Assembly (NCBI GenBank): GCA_021202465.1
Contig: JAJQCZ010000019.1
Coordinates: forward strand, 1-64,000
Direction: 5' to 3'
DNA from: Lachnospiraceae bacterium
GTDB taxonomy: Bacteria; Bacillota; Clostridia; Lachnospirales; Lachnospiraceae
DNA length: 64,000 nucleotides
Below, in pieces: positions 15,044-24,103 of the stretch (position 1 is the stretch's first letter; the number at the start of each line of letters is the position of its first letter). Below the pieces are notes generated by a model, which was not told where the DNA came from, ran no database searches, and worked only from the letters and a program-made list of their open reading frames with translations. The position numbers were made by a program, and so were the translations under genes.

Positions 15044-16672
15044 GTGGAACTGTCGTCGGCGTATATATATGAGGCTCTGCGGAAGAGCTATTCGATTCCC
15101 GTGCAGGCGGGACTGTCCGGACGGGACCGGTATCTGCGGCCTTTCTGGTGTCCGGACGGCGGGACGGAGGAGGCCTTTGCAGACGGTCATGTCTGTGTGA
15201 TTCCCGTGGAGAGCGGGGAGGCGTTCCGCCGCCTGCTCTGGGAGGGAGAGTCCGAGGGACGGTTCCGCATCTTCTGCGGAATCTGCTTTGCGAACGCAGA
15301 GTTCGCCGAAACGGTGAATCCTCCGGAGGAGGCCCGGGCGGAGCTGCCGGAAGAGCCAGGGAATCCGGAAACCTCCGCGGGGGATGTCTATCTGTGTCTG
15401 GCTCTGCAGACGGGAGAGGAAGGGTTTCAGGTCCTTAATGATATCCAGCGCATCTTCGACCGCTGTGACGCCTGGGACTACGGCATTCACCGGCTGGTGA
15501 CCGAGGGGGCGGGGATGACGCCGATTCTGGAGGCTGCGGCCGGATTTCTCGGGAATCCGCTGCTGGTCATGGGAATGGATTTTACCAGGACCGCGGAGGC
15601 AGGTGCGGAGAAGTTCCCGGAGAGGGCCAGACTCTTCTCTGAAGACGGTGTGAACATGGAATATATGAATGCGCTGCTGCAGGACGCCACATATCAGAAA
15701 ATGACAGAAAAGCGGGAAACAGTGCTCTTCCCCGGATACATCAGCGGCTGCCGCACGCTGAACCGCAATCTCTATGTGGAGGGTAAGCCCACGCACCGTC
15801 TGATTCTGACCGAGTGTGAGCGGCCGCTGACAGAGGGATGCGTCTGCATCCTGGAAGCGCTGACGGAACGCCTGGAATATCTGCTGGCGCAGGAGGCTTC
15901 CGCCCCGGCGGCTGACGATCTGGAGCAGATTTTTCAGCGGATCCTGGCGGACCGGACGGCGGATTATATGCAGATCAGCCGTCAGCTTTCAGCGGCGGGC
16001 TGGAGCGCCGGTCACGAGTATCTCTGTCTGATCCTGCAGATCACCTATCTGAACCAGAAGCAGCTCTCCACCCGGGCGATCTGTCAGTACATCCGCAAAC
16101 AGATGGAGGATTCCGTCAGCTTCCTGTACCGGGACGAGATCGTGACCTTCTTCAACCTGACCCGGCTGGAGCTTGGCGAGGAGGAGGTGGCCTCGCAGCT
16201 GGTGTATTTTATCCGCGACAGCTACCTGAAAGCCGGTTACAGCCGCACCATGCAGGGGCATATGAACCTGCGCCGCCAGTATGTGCAGGCCAGCACGGCG
16301 CTGGATGTGGGAAGCCGCAAGAGTCCCTATCTGTGGATCCATCATTTCAGTCAGGTGGCGCTGACCTACATCATGGAGCAGACGACGCGGCGTCTGCCCG
16401 GAAATATGCTCTGTCACGAGGGATTGCTGCGGCTGAAGCAGGCGGATGAGAAGAATCACACCGAATATATGCGTACGCTGAAGGCTTATCTGGAGCAGCA
16501 TCTCAGCGCGACCCAGGCAGCCAAGCAGCTCTTCGTCCATCGCAGCACCTTTCTGTACCGTCTGGATAAGATCAGGGAAATTCTGGGCTCCGACCTGGAG
16601 AACCCGGACGAATTGTTTTATCTGGAGCTGTCCATCCGGTTGCTGGAGCAGGAAGAGGAAAAAAAGGGTTGA
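15044..16672 (+). CDS. PucR/CdaR-type transcriptional regulator
   Basis: A 542-residue protein with a C-terminal PucR-type helix-turn-helix: Leu-Lys-Ala-Tyr-Leu-Glu-Gln-His, Gln-Ala-Ala-Lys-Gln-Leu-Phe-Val-His-Arg-Ser-Thr-Phe-Leu-Tyr-Arg, then Leu-Asp-Lys-Ile. The N-terminal 300 residues have no recognised ligand domain but could sense the methyl donor. The GTG start is chosen because GGAGGGAGG precedes it. It is the last gene of the corrinoid locus, 19 bases after corrinoid protein 2, and is probably its local regulator. Its stop codon overlaps the htpG promoter. Confidence 0.8.
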   Translation: MELSSAYIYEALRKSYSIPVQAGLSGRDRYLRPFWCPDGGTEEAFADGHVCVIPVESGEAFRRLLWEGESEGRFRIFCGICFANAEFAETVNPPEEARAELPEEPGNPETSAGDVYLCLALQTGEEGFQVLNDIQRIFDRCDAWDYGIHRLVTEGAGMTPILEAAAGFLGNPLLVMGMDFTRTAEAGAEKFPERARLFSEDGVNMEYMNALLQDATYQKMTEKRETVLFPGYISGCRTLNRNLYVEGKPTHRLILTECERPLTEGCVCILEALTERLEYLLAQEASAPAADDLEQIFQRILADRTADYMQISRQLSAAGWSAGHEYLCLILQITYLNQKQLSTRAICQYIRKQMEDSVSFLYRDEIVTFFNLTRLELGEEEVASQLVYFIRDSYLKAGYSRTMQGHMNLRRQYVQASTALDVGSRKSPYLWIHHFSQVALTYIMEQTTRRLPGNMLCHEGLLRLKQADEKNHTEYMRTLKAYLEQHLSATQAAKQLFVHRSTFLYRLDKIREILGSDLENPDELFYLELSIRLLEQEEEKKG

Positions 16673-16697
16673 CTTTTCCCGCAAATGGGTTTATAAC
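16669..16697 (+). promoter_or_regulatory. htpG promoter
   Basis: TTGACT (16669-16674), 17 bp, TATAAC (16692-16697). Confidence 0.8.
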
Positions 16698-16713
16698 TCT
16701 GAATTAAAGAAAA

Positions 16714-16740
16714 TCAGCACTCAAACGAAGTGAGTGCTAA
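16714..16740 (+). promoter_or_regulatory. CIRCE operator (HrcA site)
   Basis: TCAGCACTC, 9 bp, GAGTGCTAA: one mismatch from the CIRCE consensus. It lies just downstream of the predicted start point, where HrcA would repress transcription until heat shock. Confidence 0.95.
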
Positions 16741-16763
16741 TAATTCAGAGGGAGAGATTCGCA

Positions 16764-18785
16764 ATGGCAAATAAACAGGGAAACCTTTCGATCAACAGTG
16801 AAAACCTTTTTCCGATCATTAAAAAATGGCTGTACTCCGACCATGACATCTTCTACCGGGAGCTGATCTCCAACGGCTGCGATGCGGTGACCAAGCTGAA
16901 CAAGCTGTCCGGGATGGGCGAGGTGACGATCCCCGAGGGGAAGAAGGAGCGTGTCGTCATCGTCGTAGACGAGAAGGAGCACACGATCCGGGTCATTGAT
17001 ACCGGTATCGGTATGACCTTTGATGAAGTGAACGAATACATCAACCAGATCGCTTTCTCCGGCGCGACGGCCTTCATCGAGAAGTACAAGGACAAGACCT
17101 CTGACGACCAGATCATCGGACATTTCGGTCTGGGCTTCTATTCGGCCTTCATGGTGGCCGATCAGGTGACCATCGATACCCTCTCCTGCCAGGAAGGGGC
17201 GGCGCCGGTGCACTGGACCTGCAACGGCGGCACCGAATATTCTATGGAGGAGGGAACGCGCACCGAGGTCGGTACGGAGATTACGCTGTATCTGAACGAG
17301 GACAGCTATGAGTTCTCTCATGAATACCGGGCGCGTGAGATCATCGAGAAATACTGCTCCTTCATGCCGGTCGAGATCTTTCTGTTTACCACGGAAGCGT
17401 GGGAGAAGCAGCTGGAGCGCGAGGCCACGGTGGTCGTCGAGCCGGAGACCGCTGCCGAAGAGGAAACCGCGGAGACCGCTGAAGGCGGAGAAGGCGCGGA
17501 GACAACCGATGAAGAGAAGGCGGCGGACGAAGAGAAGAAGGAAGAAGAGCCGGAGCCGAAGTCGCTCAGCGATACCAACCCTCTCTGGGCGAAGCATCCC
17601 AACGACTGCACCGAGGAGGAATATAAGGATTTCTACCGCAAGGTCTTCCATGACTATAAGGAACCGCTGTTTTGGATTCACCTGAACATGGATTACCCCT
17701 TCAACCTCAAGGGCATCCTGTATTTTCCGAAGATCAACAACGAGTATGAGTCTGTTGAGGGCACGATCAAGCTGTACAACAACCGGGTGTTCATCGCCGA
17801 CAACATCAAGGAGGTCATCCCTGAGTTCCTTTTGCTGCTGAAAGGCGTCATCGACTGCCCCGACCTGCCGCTGAACGTGTCCCGGAGCGCCCTGCAGAAC
17901 GACGGCTTCGTGAAGAAGATCTCCGATTATATCACGAAAAAGGTAGCTGACAAGCTCAACGCCCTCTGCAATACGGAGCGCGAGTCCTATGAGAAATACT
18001 GGGAGGACATTCATCCCTTCATCAAGTACGGCTGCCTGAAGGACGAGAAATTCTATGACCGCGTGAAGGACAGCCTGTTGTTCCGTGATCTGTCTTCGAA
18101 ATACCTGACGCTGAAGGATCTGAACGAGATGCCTTCCCACATGGAGGACGATCCGGCCGCCCCGAAGGAAGAGGGCAAGGAGACGCCGCAGAAGGAAGTC
18201 ATCACCGTGGGCTATGTCACTGATGAGGTGCAGCAGAGCCAGTATATCAGGATGTATCAGGATGCCGGCATGAACGCTGTGATACTTCCCTCCAACCTGG
18301 ATTCGCCCTTTATCACGATGCTGGAGCAGAAAAATGAGAAGCTGCATTTCCAGCGGATCGACGCTGATGTGACCGGGGACCTGCACGCGGAGGATGAGGC
18401 CGTGCCGCAGGAGACAGCAGACGCTCTGACGGAAATCTTCCGCAAGGCGCTCGACCGGGAAGATCTGACTGTGAAGGTGGAGAATCTCAAGGATGAGGGC
18501 ATCGCTTCCATGCTCACCCTCTCTGAGGAGAGCCGCCGGATGCAGGAAATGCTGAAGATGTACGGTATCAGCGACATGGGACAGGATACCCCGGCGACGC
18601 TGGTGCTGAACGCCCGCAATCCGCTGGTTCGCTATATCCTGGAGAACCGGGAGGGCGAGCACACGGAAATGTTCTGCAAACAGGTCTATGACCTGGCGGC
18701 CATCAGCCATGAGCCCATGAAGGCCGACGCCATGGCGGAATTCGTTCGCCGCAGCAATGAAATCATGCTTCTGTTGACGAAATAA
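16764..18785 (+). CDS. htpG: Molecular chaperone HtpG (Hsp90)
   Basis: A 673-residue Hsp90. The N-terminal GHKL ATPase shows Glu-Leu-Ile-Ser-Asn-Gly-Cys-Asp-Ala (ATP/Mg site), Asp-Thr-Gly-Ile-Gly-Met and Gly-His-Phe-Gly-Leu-Gly-Phe-Tyr-Ser. The middle domain has Trp-x-His-Leu-Asn and Leu-Asn-Val-Ser-Arg-x-Ala-Leu-Gln. Residues about 215-268 are a long Glu/Lys/Ala-rich linker between N and middle domains, resembling the charged linker of eukaryotic Hsp90 and absent from E. coli HtpG. The protein folds client proteins in the cytoplasm. It is monocistronic and under HrcA/CIRCE control. Confidence 0.96.
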   Translation: MANKQGNLSINSENLFPIIKKWLYSDHDIFYRELISNGCDAVTKLNKLSGMGEVTIPEGKKERVVIVVDEKEHTIRVIDTGIGMTFDEVNEYINQIAFSGATAFIEKYKDKTSDDQIIGHFGLGFYSAFMVADQVTIDTLSCQEGAAPVHWTCNGGTEYSMEEGTRTEVGTEITLYLNEDSYEFSHEYRAREIIEKYCSFMPVEIFLFTTEAWEKQLEREATVVVEPETAAEEETAETAEGGEGAETTDEEKAADEEKKEEEPEPKSLSDTNPLWAKHPNDCTEEEYKDFYRKVFHDYKEPLFWIHLNMDYPFNLKGILYFPKINNEYESVEGTIKLYNNRVFIADNIKEVIPEFLLLLKGVIDCPDLPLNVSRSALQNDGFVKKISDYITKKVADKLNALCNTERESYEKYWEDIHPFIKYGCLKDEKFYDRVKDSLLFRDLSSKYLTLKDLNEMPSHMEDDPAAPKEEGKETPQKEVITVGYVTDEVQQSQYIRMYQDAGMNAVILPSNLDSPFITMLEQKNEKLHFQRIDADVTGDLHAEDEAVPQETADALTEIFRKALDREDLTVKVENLKDEGIASMLTLSEESRRMQEMLKMYGISDMGQDTPATLVLNARNPLVRYILENREGEHTEMFCKQVYDLAAISHEPMKADAMAEFVRRSNEIMLLLTK

Positions 18786-18833
18786 GATGATGAAATTAAA
18801 TTCACTTTTTTGAAAATATATAGTGAAAGAAAG

Positions 18834-18862
18834 GTGACAAAGTCTGCCCGGGATGCTAGAAT
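18834..18862 (+). promoter_or_regulatory. Promoter of the alpha-galactosidase gene
   Basis: GTGACA (18834-18839), 17 bp, TAGAAT (18857-18862). Confidence 0.55.
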
Positions 18863-18887
18863 TGATCTGACATTCCGGGCAGACTTT
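18839..18887 (+). repeat. Perfect 13-bp inverted repeat over the alpha-galactosidase promoter
   Basis: AAAGTCTGCCCGG (18839-18851) and its exact complement (18875-18887) are separated by 23 bp. One arm lies in the promoter spacer and the other just after the predicted start site, as expected for a repressor operator. It lacks a U-run, but in htpG read-through RNA it could also fold as a weak terminator. Confidence 0.75.
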
Positions 18888-18946
18888 GCGGTTTATCTGA
18901 ACCGGCGGAGGCTGAGCGGAAGGAGAAAGAGTGGGAGGACGAAGCA

Positions 18947-21316
18947 ATGATCCGAGAGAATCACGGCTGTTACATCCTGGAAACGAACCGCACGACGTAC
19001 TGCTTTCGTGTGACGGAGACGGGGCATCTGGAGCACTTATATTATGGAAGAAAGCTCTGCCTGGCAGAGAACGGGACGGAGGCGCTGAGAGAACCGCACG
19101 CTTTCCCGCCGGGAAATGCCAACGTGTACGATGACGGGCACACGAATTTTTCTCTGGAGGACATGCGTCTGGAGATGTCATCCTACGGGAAGGGGGATGT
19201 CCGGGAGCCCTTTGTGGAGGCAGTGCATGCCGACGGCAGCATCACCAGCGATTTCCTCTTTGAGTCGGCGGAAAGAGGAGACCGGGAGGATGCATCCGGC
19301 CTCCCTCATGCGTACGATGAGACCGGTCCGGCGGAGGGGCTGTGCGTGACGCTGCGGGACCGGCAGTATGACCTGACGCTGAAGCTGTATTACCGTATCT
19401 TCGCAGAATGCGATGTCATCACGCGGAGCGCGGCGCTGATCAATACGGGGAAGACTCCGGTACAGGTAAAGCGGCTGATGAGCGCACAGGTGGATTTTGA
19501 CGAGCCGGGCTATACGTTCACCACCTTCAGCGGCGCCTGGGGGCGGGAGATGAAGAGAACGGACATTCCTCTCTTCGCGGGGAAGCATGTCAATGCTTCG
19601 TATACGGGAACCTCCTCGGGGCATGCCAATCCCTTCGTCATGCTGGCGGAACCGGGGGTGACAGAGGATTTCGGGAGCTGCTACGGCTTTAATCTGATCT
19701 ACAGCGGCAATCATTACGAGGCGGCGGAGGTCAGCGGCTACGGGAAGACCCGGTTCGTCACGGGGATTAATCCGCAGTCCTTCTCCTGGCATCTTGCGCC
19801 CGGGGAATCCTTTGCCGCACCGGAGGCGGTCCTGGCGTACTCCTGTGAGGGGCGAAACGGGCTGAGTCAGTGCATGCATCGTTTTGTCCGGGAGCATATC
19901 GTGCGCGGCGTCTGGAAGCACAAGGACCGTCCGGTTCTTCTCAACAGCTGGGAGGCGGCGTATTTTGATATCGACGAGGAGAAGCTGGTGCAGCTGGCGG
20001 AGGCCGCGCGGGATGTAGGAGCCGAGCTTCTCGTCATGGACGACGGCTGGTTCGGAGAGCGGGATGATGACCTGCGTTCTCTGGGCGACTGGGAAGTGAA
20101 TACCCGCAAGCTGCCTCACGGCCTGGACGGGCTCTGCCGCAAAATCCGTGCGCTGGGGCTTGACTTCGGCATCTGGGTGGAGCCGGAGATGGTCAATGTG
20201 GATAGCAATCTGTACCGGGCGCATCCGGACTGGGCGCTGGCCATTCCCGGGAGACCGCATTCGGAAGGACGGCACCAGAGAGTGCTGGACCTGACGCGGC
20301 CGGAGGTGCAGGATTATATCATTGAGGCGATGACACGGGTCTTTTCTTCGACGGATATCTCTTATGTGAAATGGGATATGAACCGCATTTTCTCGGATGT
20401 TTATTCCGCCGCCCTGCCGGCGGAGCAGCAGGGGGAGGTGGCGCACCGCTATGTATTGGGACTGTACCGGTGTCTGGATGAGCTGACCCGCCGTTTTCCG
20501 GAGATCCTGTTCGAGGGGTGCTCCGCGGGCGGCAACCGCTTTGATCTGGGGATCCTGAGCTACTGTCCGCAGATCTGGGCCAGTGACAATACCGATGCCC
20601 TGCGCCGGGCGGAAATGCAGAACAACTACAGCTATGGCTATCCGCTGTCGACGGTGGGGGCGCATGTATCGGCCTGCCCGAACCATCAGACGCTGCGGAA
20701 TACGCCTCTGGAGACCCGTTTTCAGGTGGCGGCCTTCGGCGTGTGCGGATACGAATGCAACTTGTGTGAAATGACGCCGGAGGAGCGGACGACCATCCGG
20801 GAGCAGATCACTTTCTATAAAAAGTGGCGGCCGGTCCTTCAATGGGGGGATTTCTATCGCGGCCGGTCCTTCCGCAGCGGGGAAGGCGGAAGCGTGTTAA
20901 TGCAGCTTCCGGAAGATCTGCTGGAGTGGACCTGTGCGGCGCCGGACGGAAGCCGCGCCGTGGGATTTGTCATGCAGAAGCTGACGGTGCCGAACATTCA
21001 GTATGCCTGCTATCATGCGCGGGGTCTGGACGCGGCGCGCTCTTATCATTTTACCAGCCGTGCCGTTCGCCAGGAGCTGGAGAGTCTGGGAAGTCTGGTC
21101 CGGCGGGCGAAAAGAGACTGTAAGAATCCGAAGGCTCTGGATGACCGCTTCATCCGCCTGGACGGGGAGACGGAGGACTGCCGCGCCGGAGGCGATGTGC
21201 TGATGTACGGCGGCGTGCGGCTGAAACCGGCCTACGCGGCCACCGGCTACAGCGGGGAGGTACGGTTCTTCCCGGATTTCAGCTCGCGGATGTATCTGAT
21301 GGAAGCGGAGGAGTAA
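18947..21316 (+). CDS. Alpha-galactosidase, GH36
   Basis: A 789-residue cytoplasmic enzyme without a signal peptide. It has an N-terminal beta-supersandwich and a catalytic barrel with Asp-Asp-Gly-Trp-Phe, Trp-Val-Glu-Pro-Glu-Met, Lys-Trp-Asp-Met-Asn-Arg (nucleophile Asp477) and Ser-Asp-Asn-Thr-Asp (acid/base Asp547). Length and both catalytic positions closely match known GH36 enzymes such as AgaA. It releases alpha-1,6-galactose from melibiose, raffinose or stachyose. No transporter is adjacent, so substrates arrive by another system. GGGAGG precedes the start. Confidence 0.95.
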   Translation: MIRENHGCYILETNRTTYCFRVTETGHLEHLYYGRKLCLAENGTEALREPHAFPPGNANVYDDGHTNFSLEDMRLEMSSYGKGDVREPFVEAVHADGSITSDFLFESAERGDREDASGLPHAYDETGPAEGLCVTLRDRQYDLTLKLYYRIFAECDVITRSAALINTGKTPVQVKRLMSAQVDFDEPGYTFTTFSGAWGREMKRTDIPLFAGKHVNASYTGTSSGHANPFVMLAEPGVTEDFGSCYGFNLIYSGNHYEAAEVSGYGKTRFVTGINPQSFSWHLAPGESFAAPEAVLAYSCEGRNGLSQCMHRFVREHIVRGVWKHKDRPVLLNSWEAAYFDIDEEKLVQLAEAARDVGAELLVMDDGWFGERDDDLRSLGDWEVNTRKLPHGLDGLCRKIRALGLDFGIWVEPEMVNVDSNLYRAHPDWALAIPGRPHSEGRHQRVLDLTRPEVQDYIIEAMTRVFSSTDISYVKWDMNRIFSDVYSAALPAEQQGEVAHRYVLGLYRCLDELTRRFPEILFEGCSAGGNRFDLGILSYCPQIWASDNTDALRRAEMQNNYSYGYPLSTVGAHVSACPNHQTLRNTPLETRFQVAAFGVCGYECNLCEMTPEERTTIREQITFYKKWRPVLQWGDFYRGRSFRSGEGGSVLMQLPEDLLEWTCAAPDGSRAVGFVMQKLTVPNIQYACYHARGLDAARSYHFTSRAVRQELESLGSLVRRAKRDCKNPKALDDRFIRLDGETEDCRAGGDVLMYGGVRLKPAYAATGYSGEVRFFPDFSSRMYLMEAEE

Positions 21317-21327
21317 GGACAGGAATA

Positions 21328-21380
21328 GAAAAACGCATCGGAGTGCAGCGAAGGAATCGGCGGCACCCCGGTGCGTTTTT
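21328..21380. terminator. Bidirectional terminator between convergent genes
   Basis: AAAAACGCATCGG pairs with CCGGTGCGTTTTT, with an inner GTGC/GCAC pair. A and T runs on both sides let it stop transcription from either direction. Confidence 0.85.
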
Positions 21381-21408
21381 GCGCAGAGCTGCGGAGCAGA
21401 GAATATTT

Positions 21409-22641
21409 TCAGAGAAGCAGCGGCCCCAGGCGGGGAGCCGGGCGGCGTCCGGTCTTCTGCCACAGAGCCGTCCGGTATAACTCATCCGCCCGCCGGTCTG
21501 CCTCCAGAGACCCGGCCGGTGCGTCGGCGACCTTGGTGACGACGGGGAGCGAGGTACGATCCTGAATCGCCCGCATCACCGGCGTGCCGCGGCGCAGGGC
21601 CAGAAGACGGACTGCCGTGATCGGGGCGGGAGTTCTAGGCAGCCCCAGCAGTGTGTGGAGCAGGGCGCGGTTGACCCGGGTGCGGGTGAGCTGCCGGGTC
21701 TTGAGCTGCTCCGCCAGTTCTGTATACGTCAGAAGCTGTCCTCTAAAATGTTCCAGGCGGGCGGCGAGCTCGGGGGACATATCCTGAATGTCCGCCAGCT
21801 CTTCGGGCGCGGTCCGCAGCAGGGCATAGCGGAGCAGGACCGAGAAATCATCGGGATAGAGCCGCCAGGGAAGTTCCGGGATACAGAATTCCGGGAGCTG
21901 CTTCCAGAGGGGACTATCCGGGAAGGCGGCCTGCAGGTCTGCGGCGGGAAGGGAGCCCGGAGCGTGCCGGGGGTCTTCCGCAGCCAGGCGTTCATCCAGC
22001 CGTACCAGCTCCTGGCGGATGGCGGACGCGGAGGCCGGTGCGTTCGCGGAGAGCCGAAGAGAATGATAGGTCTCTCCGGAACGCGGCAGGGCGACGGGAT
22101 GAAGAGAGCTGTTCCGGCGCAGCAGTGCCTTGTGGTATTCGACGGCGAGAATGTTATTCGGCGTGCGCAGCAGATGGCTCTGCCCGGGGCAGCAGGCTTC
22201 CAGGGCCTCGGCACGGGCCTCCGGCCAGGTGCGGCCCCGGCGCAGCGCCCCGCGGAGGTGGTCTCCGAAGGGCGCCGGTTCCTCCGTCAGGATTCGGGCA
22301 AGGGCCGTAAAAGATTCCGGCTCCGCGTCTTCGCAGCCGTAGACCAGGTCGGTCACCACGCCCAGAGAGTCCAGAATCTCCACGGCGCCGTCGGCGAAGG
22401 CCTCGGCGGAGGCCGTGGCATAAGGGACGGGGAGCTCCAGCACCACATCCGCGCCGCCCCGGATTGCCATGGCGGCCCGGCAGAACTTGTCGGTCAGAGC
22501 CGGTTCCCCGCGCTGGACGAAGGAGCCGCTCAGAACGACGACGACAGCGTCCGCGCCGGTCATTTCCCGGGCCTTTTGCAGATGGTACAGGTGACCCCGA
22601 TGGAACGGATTGTATTCGGCGATAATTCCGACGACTCTCAT
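21409..22641 (-). CDS. tmcAL: tRNA(Met) cytidine acetate ligase (TmcAL)
   Basis: A 410-residue nucleotidyltransferase of the TmcAL/YlbM family: Gly-Ile-Ile-Ala-Glu-Tyr-Asn-Pro-Phe-His-x-Gly-His at the start (adenylylation site), Met-Ser-Gly-x-Phe-type Leu-Ser-Gly-Ser-Phe-Val-Gln-Arg-Gly-Glu-Pro, and Lys-x3-Arg-Ala. It makes N4-acetylcytidine at the wobble base of elongator tRNA-Met from acetate and ATP. It lies divergent to pta, an acetate-metabolism gene, which may be coincidental. Confidence 0.93.
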   Translation of the reverse strand: MRVVGIIAEYNPFHRGHLYHLQKAREMTGADAVVVVLSGSFVQRGEPALTDKFCRAAMAIRGGADVVLELPVPYATASAEAFADGAVEILDSLGVVTDLVYGCEDAEPESFTALARILTEEPAPFGDHLRGALRRGRTWPEARAEALEACCPGQSHLLRTPNNILAVEYHKALLRRNSSLHPVALPRSGETYHSLRLSANAPASASAIRQELVRLDERLAAEDPRHAPGSLPAADLQAAFPDSPLWKQLPEFCIPELPWRLYPDDFSVLLRYALLRTAPEELADIQDMSPELAARLEHFRGQLLTYTELAEQLKTRQLTRTRVNRALLHTLLGLPRTPAPITAVRLLALRRGTPVMRAIQDRTSLPVVTKVADAPAGSLEADRRADELYRTALWQKTGRRPAPRLGPLLL

Positions 22642-22800
22642 GGAGGATATCCTTTCTGTGGCAAATGAGTGGTGTCATTACATTCTATCCCGAAAACAGG
22701 GAAATTTCCAGTCCCAATCCGCCTGCCGACGGGAAAACGCCCGAAGTGCCGTAAAAATAAAACGGACGATATGCTTCTGATGAAAAAGGGCAAAATACAC

Positions 22801-22829
22801 TTGTCGAACGACAGAAAAATGTGTATACT
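22801..22829 (+). promoter_or_regulatory. pta promoter
   Basis: TTGTCG (22801-22806), 17 bp, TATACT (22824-22829), giving a leader of about 85 bases. Confidence 0.7.
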
Positions 22830-22920
22830 TAAAAAGTCTGGAAGGATGCGAAGAGATTTCCAGGTCCCTTCGGAGAACCAGGAGAAGTCAGAGTTCCGAA
22901 CAGGAAAGGAGCAGAAGAAA

Positions 22921-23916
22921 ATGAGTTTTATTGATACCCTGAAAGCCAGAGCTGCCGAGAACAAGAAGACCATCGTGCTGCCGGAGTCCATGGACGCGCG
23001 TACCTATGAGGCGGCGGAGAAGGTCATGAAGGAAGGCTTTGCCAATGTTGTGCTGGTGGGAAGCCCTGCCGAAGTCGAGAAGTTCGGCGCCGGATTCGAT
23101 CTGACCGGTGTGACCATCGTGGATCCTGCGACCAGCGAGAAGACAGCCGGTTACATAGATGCCCTTGTCGAGATCCGTAAGAAAAAGGGTCTGACGCCTG
23201 AGCAGGCGAAGGAGATTCTCCTGAAGGATTATCTGTACTACGGCGTGATGATGGTGAAGATGGGAGATGCCGACGGCATGGTCTCCGGCGCCTGCCATTC
23301 CACCGCGGATACGCTGCGTCCCTGCCTGCAGATCCTGAAGACGAAGCCCGGCACGAAGCTGGTCTCCGCTTTCTTCCTGATGATCGTGCCTGACTGCGAG
23401 TACGGTGAGAAAGGAACCTTCGTATTTGCTGACAGCGGCCTGAATCAGGATCCGACCTCCGACGAGCTGGCCTCCATCGCCAACTCCTCCGCCGAGTCCT
23501 TCGAGCTGCTGGTGGGTAAGCCCGCCAAGGTGGCTATGCTGTCGCACTCTACCAAGGGCAGCGCAAAGCATGCGCTGGTCGACAAGGTGACAGATGCCGT
23601 GGCTCTGGCACACGAGCAGTTCCCCGATCTGACCGTGGACGGCGAGTTCCAGCTGGATGCGGCCATCGTTCCCAGTGTCGGCGCTTCCAAGGCACCCGGC
23701 AGTGAGATCGCCGGACAGGCCAACGTCCTGATCTTCCCGAACCTGGATGCCGGCAACATCGGTTACAAGCTGACCCAGAGACTGGCCAAGGCGGAGGCCT
23801 ACGGCCCGGTCACGCAGGGTATCGCGAAGCCCGTCAACGATCTGTCCAGAGGCTGCTCCGCCGACGACATCGTGGGTGTGGTTGCCATCACGGCCGTGCA
23901 GGCGCAGGCTCAGTAA
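22921..23916 (+). CDS. pta: Phosphate acetyltransferase
   Basis: A 331-residue short-type Pta: Ile-Val-Leu-Pro-Glu-Ser-Met-Asp-Ala-Arg at the start, Asp-Ala-Asp-Gly-Met-Val-Ser-Gly-Ala, Ser-x-Ser-Thr-Lys-Gly-Ser, Asp-Gly-Glu-Phe-Gln-Leu-Asp-Ala-Ala and Phe-Pro-Asn-Leu-Asp-Ala-Gly-Asn. It interconverts acetyl-CoA and acetyl phosphate for ATP from fermentation. ATG 22921 follows an AGGAAAGGAG ribosome site. Acetate kinase, its usual neighbour, is not here: a terminator follows directly. Confidence 0.96.
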   Translation: MSFIDTLKARAAENKKTIVLPESMDARTYEAAEKVMKEGFANVVLVGSPAEVEKFGAGFDLTGVTIVDPATSEKTAGYIDALVEIRKKKGLTPEQAKEILLKDYLYYGVMMVKMGDADGMVSGACHSTADTLRPCLQILKTKPGTKLVSAFFLMIVPDCEYGEKGTFVFADSGLNQDPTSDELASIANSSAESFELLVGKPAKVAMLSHSTKGSAKHALVDKVTDAVALAHEQFPDLTVDGEFQLDAAIVPSVGASKAPGSEIAGQANVLIFPNLDAGNIGYKLTQRLAKAEAYGPVTQGIAKPVNDLSRGCSADDIVGVVAITAVQAQAQ

Positions 23917-23939
23917 AATAACAGATTGATGAGAGTGAG

Positions 23940-23968
23940 CAGGAGGCGGTTCCCGCCTCCTGTTTTCT
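23940..23968 (+). terminator. pta terminator
   Basis: CAGGAGGCGG pairs with CCGCCTCCTG around a 3-base loop, followed by TTTTCT. A further hairpin (ACGGAGC/GCTCCGT, about 24025-24056) lies downstream. Confidence 0.9.
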
Positions 23969-24056
23969 GTGCGGGTGGCGCCCGGCGTCAACCGTAGAAT
24001 CCATCCTGGGCTTTACATATCAAAAAACGGAGCGCCGTATACCGGAGCTCCGTTTT

Positions 24057-24103
24057 GAAAAAAAGAAATGGCTGAGAGGAAGCTCTCACGCCATTTCTTT
24101 TTC
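24057..24103 (-). terminator. rpmF terminator
   Basis: AAAGAAATGGC-TGAGAG pairs with CTCTCA-GCCATTTCTTT across a GAAG loop. Read on the minus strand it ends in a T run right after the rpmF stop. Confidence 0.85.

Noticed and set aside
16737-19181. An 814-codon open frame on the minus strand
   Set aside because: It is antisense to htpG and part of the alpha-galactosidase, with a biased Leu/Arg/His composition and no motif.
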